A DNA stretch of 7,106 bases from an uncultured Campylobacter sp. (GTDB lineage Bacteria > Campylobacterota > Campylobacteria > Campylobacterales > Campylobacteraceae). Every line of letters begins with the position of its first letter. The stretch's first letter is position 1. This document shows, one piece after another, positions 5,176 through 7,106 of the stretch. Under the pieces are notes generated by a model, which was given only the letters and a program-made list of their open reading frames with translations, was not told the DNA's origin and made no database searches. The stretch lies in NCBI GenBank assembly GCA_938036585.1, contig CALHQN010000106.1, positions 1 through 7,106 on the forward strand, read 5' to 3'. The position numbers and the translations under genes were made by a program.

Positions 5176-7106
5176 CTATTCTATATGAATTTTTCTTGGT
5201 TTTTCTCCTTTTACTACTATCTCTATCGTTTCGCCACCGCTTTTAGATTTTAGCCTATATTGTAATACTGTACCATCTTCAAATTGCATCCTTTTTATCT
5301 CTTTTCCATAAGTATCCACTTTAGATCCAATCTCTTTAGCATCTTTGGTTAATGTATTCCATGTGTCGTCTAGTGTTTTCTTATCTTTAACAACTTTTAC
5401 TCTCCAGCTATCCCCTTCTTTGCCTGTTGTATTAAAAATTTTAATTGCATCTTCTTTAGTAGGTAGCGTAATCTTGGATGCTTCGGCTCTGCCGACAGGT
5501 TTCGGTCTCCATCCCATAGGAAACGTCTTAATTCTGTCTGGGTCATTAATATCTATAAGGCCTTCTAAAGGATCAAAGACCATTATTTCGCTTTTGGATA
5601 TATAACCCAGTATACTATTAAATCTTTTTATATTACCGTCTTCTTTATCCGCATTATCGCTCCATCTCTTATCCGTGCTATTAAAATTCTTAAGATTATG
5701 TTCTAGCAGAGCCTTATTGATCTTGTCGTATTTATCGTAGCTAGGCAGTTTATCCCCTAAATTTATCTTTGAGCCCGTTATATCCAAGCCCCTTTCGAGA
5801 TAGTCCGCAAAGTGATCGCCCTTTATATCGGCATATCTATTCATAGCCTCGCCGCCAGGGATAAAGCGTCCTTTTTTGTAGTCTATAGCATGGCTTATTT
5901 CATGTCCTAGGGTTTGAGCAAATGTTTTTATATCCGACGTATTGGCTAAATTCAGAGTGATAGTTTTGCTTAAAGAGTCGAAATTCCCTTTAAAAGGATT
6001 GCCATTTTTACCCTTCGCATTGGCATCGGATATTAGTTTTACTTTAATACCTTCTAAATTTAAACCATTAGCTTTTGCATAAGCATCTACTAGAGATTTT
6101 ATTACCTGCTCTTTAGTGTTGATGCCTACTTTTTCATCCATTAGTACCGAGCTTAAATCTTTACCATAAGCCTTACTTAACTCATAAGCGTTTGCATATT
6201 CCGCTACGTTTTCATTGAAAGAAAAATCCCCGGTTTTTATAAGCATCTCTAAGGATTTTTCTATCGCACTCCCCCTATTAAGCTCATCCTTTATCTCATT
6301 CCTTCCCCCTTCGCTAAACAACCTCATATCCACGCTTGCATCAACATTGGAGTTTAGCTTTGTAGAGTAGAGCTCTTTGCTTAGCTTGGAGCTATCTCTG
6401 TTTAATCTCGTAAGATCGTCTGAGTTATATAGAGCTTTATTGTTAGGATCGGATTGTAAAGAAGCAAGCTCATCTTTGCTTAAAGAGCTTATATCTTTAT
6501 CTCCTACTATAAGCTCTCCTTTTCCTATAGTAGCTAAGCTTTTACTTATAGAGTAGGATAGGTTTCTATTATTAGCGTAGTTAATCGATGAAATTTTAGA
6601 CTTAGGGTCGGTGGCACTATCTTTACTTTCAGCGTTCTTGCTCTCTTTGGCTTGAGCACTCTCGCCCTCTTTGTTTCCCCCTTCTTGTTGCGGATCTTTA
6701 AAAGCATAATTGGTTCCTATGCTTAAAGAATTTGATTTATCGTATCTGGTGTTACTTAAATTTGAGAATGTTAAGGTATTCGTTTTTAATCTAAGCTTGC
6801 CGTTATCTATGAAATTTCCATTCTCATCATAGTAGCCTGCGGCTATTAGTGAACCTTTTAGATCGGTATTAGATCCTACTTCTATATTTAACTCTTTAGC
6901 GGTTATACTAGATAGCACGGTCTGTTTTACCGTAGTGCTTGATTTGGATCTGGAGTAGTTAGCGTTTATGCTTGAAAGTTTGGAATTTGAATACCTTACT
7001 ATGTTGTTGCTTATGGCATAAGGACGAGAAGGATCGGAGGTTGTTTTACTGCCGCTTATGCCTATACCTGCTGCTATAGAGCTTGATTTGCTATCGTAAT
7101 TATAGC
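5176..7106 (-). CDS. Filamentous haemagglutinin/CdiA-like exoprotein, C-terminal part with toxin tip (5' partial)
   Basis: The frame is open through 7106, so the start lies outside the window and the GTG at 6918 is internal; 642 residues are visible, numbered here from the first whole codon. Residues 1 to about 135 are Ser/Asn-rich haemagglutinin-type beta-helix sequence. Residues 137-170 are a charged low-complexity linker. Next is a conserved-looking pre-toxin segment with ATIGKGEL and LNRD (234-237). At 401-405 lies HEISH in TLGHEISHAID, followed by GGEAMNRYAD and GDHFADYLE, which resembles a zincin metallopeptidase. The last 76 residues, from Trp567, form a basic tip with DGT (610-612), Arg617, SKSGG (620-624) and a KIHI end (His640). 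This recalls RNase-type tips of polymorphic toxins. Such proteins are exported by a TpsB/CdiB partner, not seen here, and deliver the tip into neighbouring cells. The exoprotein class is well supported; the tip's activity is not assigned. Confidence 0.85.
   Translation of the reverse strand, partial: YNYDSKSSSIAAGIGISGSKTTSDPSRPYAISNNIVRYSNSKLSSINANYSRSKSSTTVKQTVLSSITAKELNIEVGSNTDLKGSLIAAGYYDENGNFIDNGKLRLKTNTLTFSNLSNTRYDKSNSLSIGTNYAFKDPQQEGGNKEGESAQAKESKNAESKDSATDPKSKISSINYANNRNLSYSISKSLATIGKGELIVGDKDISSLSKDELASLQSDPNNKALYNSDDLTRLNRDSSKLSKELYSTKLNSNVDASVDMRLFSEGGRNEIKDELNRGSAIEKSLEMLIKTGDFSFNENVAEYANAYELSKAYGKDLSSVLMDEKVGINTKEQVIKSLVDAYAKANGLNLEGIKVKLISDANAKGKNGNPFKGNFDSLSKTITLNLANTSDIKTFAQTLGHEISHAIDYKKGRFIPGGEAMNRYADIKGDHFADYLERGLDITGSKINLGDKLPSYDKYDKINKALLEHNLKNFNSTDKRWSDNADKEDGNIKRFNSILGYISKSEIMVFDPLEGLIDINDPDRIKTFPMGWRPKPVGRAEASKITLPTKEDAIKIFNTTGKEGDSWRVKVVKDKKTLDDTWNTLTKDAKEIGSKVDTYGKEIKRMQFEDGTVLQYRLKSKSGGETIEIVVKGEKPRKIHIE
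7041..7106 (-). repeat. Direct repeat copy B, in the large exoprotein gene
   Basis: This is the partner of the repeat at 3828-3893, in the same orientation and the same reading frame. It differs only at 7072-7073. It reaches the window edge, so more of the 242-residue fragment probably has a counterpart upstream in the exoprotein gene. Past 7041 the exoprotein continues as TSDPSRPYAISNN, unlike the tail of the fragment. Confidence 0.95.

Noticed and set aside
6916..6918. GTG as the start of the large exoprotein gene
   Set aside because: The same frame continues open for 62 more codons to the window edge, and those codons encode haemagglutinin-repeat sequence shared with 3828-3893. The GTG is internal.
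3200..7106. CRISPR array, tRNA or insertion-sequence ends in the A+T-rich half
   Set aside because: I saw no regularly spaced repeats, no cloverleaf-like segment, no transposase frame and no terminal inverted repeats. The only sizeable repeat found is the 66-bp pair.

Overview
The window most likely comes from a Campylobacter of the group with medium G+C content (C. gracilis, C. rectus or C. showae type). The evidence is trpB/trpA proteins of epsilonproteobacterial length, a flagellar FliO-like gene next to trpA, frequent AAATTT words even in G+C-rich coding sequence, and a consensus TATAAT box without a clear -35 box. The species was not determined. Every gene I can support reads on the minus strand, so the biological order runs from high to low coordinates.

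The right half (about 3373-7106) is visibly richer in A+T and looks accessory. It starts inside the C-terminal part of a very large two-partner-secretion exoprotein of the filamentous haemagglutinin/CdiA type, open at the window edge. This part carries haemagglutinin-type repeat sequence, a charged linker, an LNRD pre-toxin segment, a zincin-like HEISH motif and a short basic tip that looks like a polymorphic toxin. Next come a 212-residue acidic cytosolic protein (candidate immunity protein), a 242-residue gene that puts an export-signal-like N-terminus on a haemagglutinin-repeat fragment, and a 133-residue membrane-anchored protein with four cysteines. The gaps are 19, 5 and 9 bp, so the four are probably one transcript. 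The 242-residue gene shares a 66-bp, same-frame direct repeat (2 mismatches) with the large exoprotein gene, and its match stops abruptly 14 codons before its end. It therefore looks like a leftover 'orphan' toxin module whose toxin tip has been lost or swapped.

A 220-bp intergenic stretch (3153-3372) with a perfect TATAAT box leads into the core-genome half: trpB and trpA (tryptophan synthase beta and alpha, overlapping by 8 bp), then, 10 bp on, a 383-residue membrane protein I read as FliO-like. A 9-bp perfect hairpin follows that gene. The earlier trp genes are not upstream of trpB; the toxin/immunity cluster is there instead.

The overall biology is most simply a contact-dependent-inhibition-like locus beside a split trp operon. 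The less ordinary points are the zincin motif inside the pre-toxin region, the unassigned toxin and immunity families, and the signal-bearing orphan fragment with its recombination-ready repeat.
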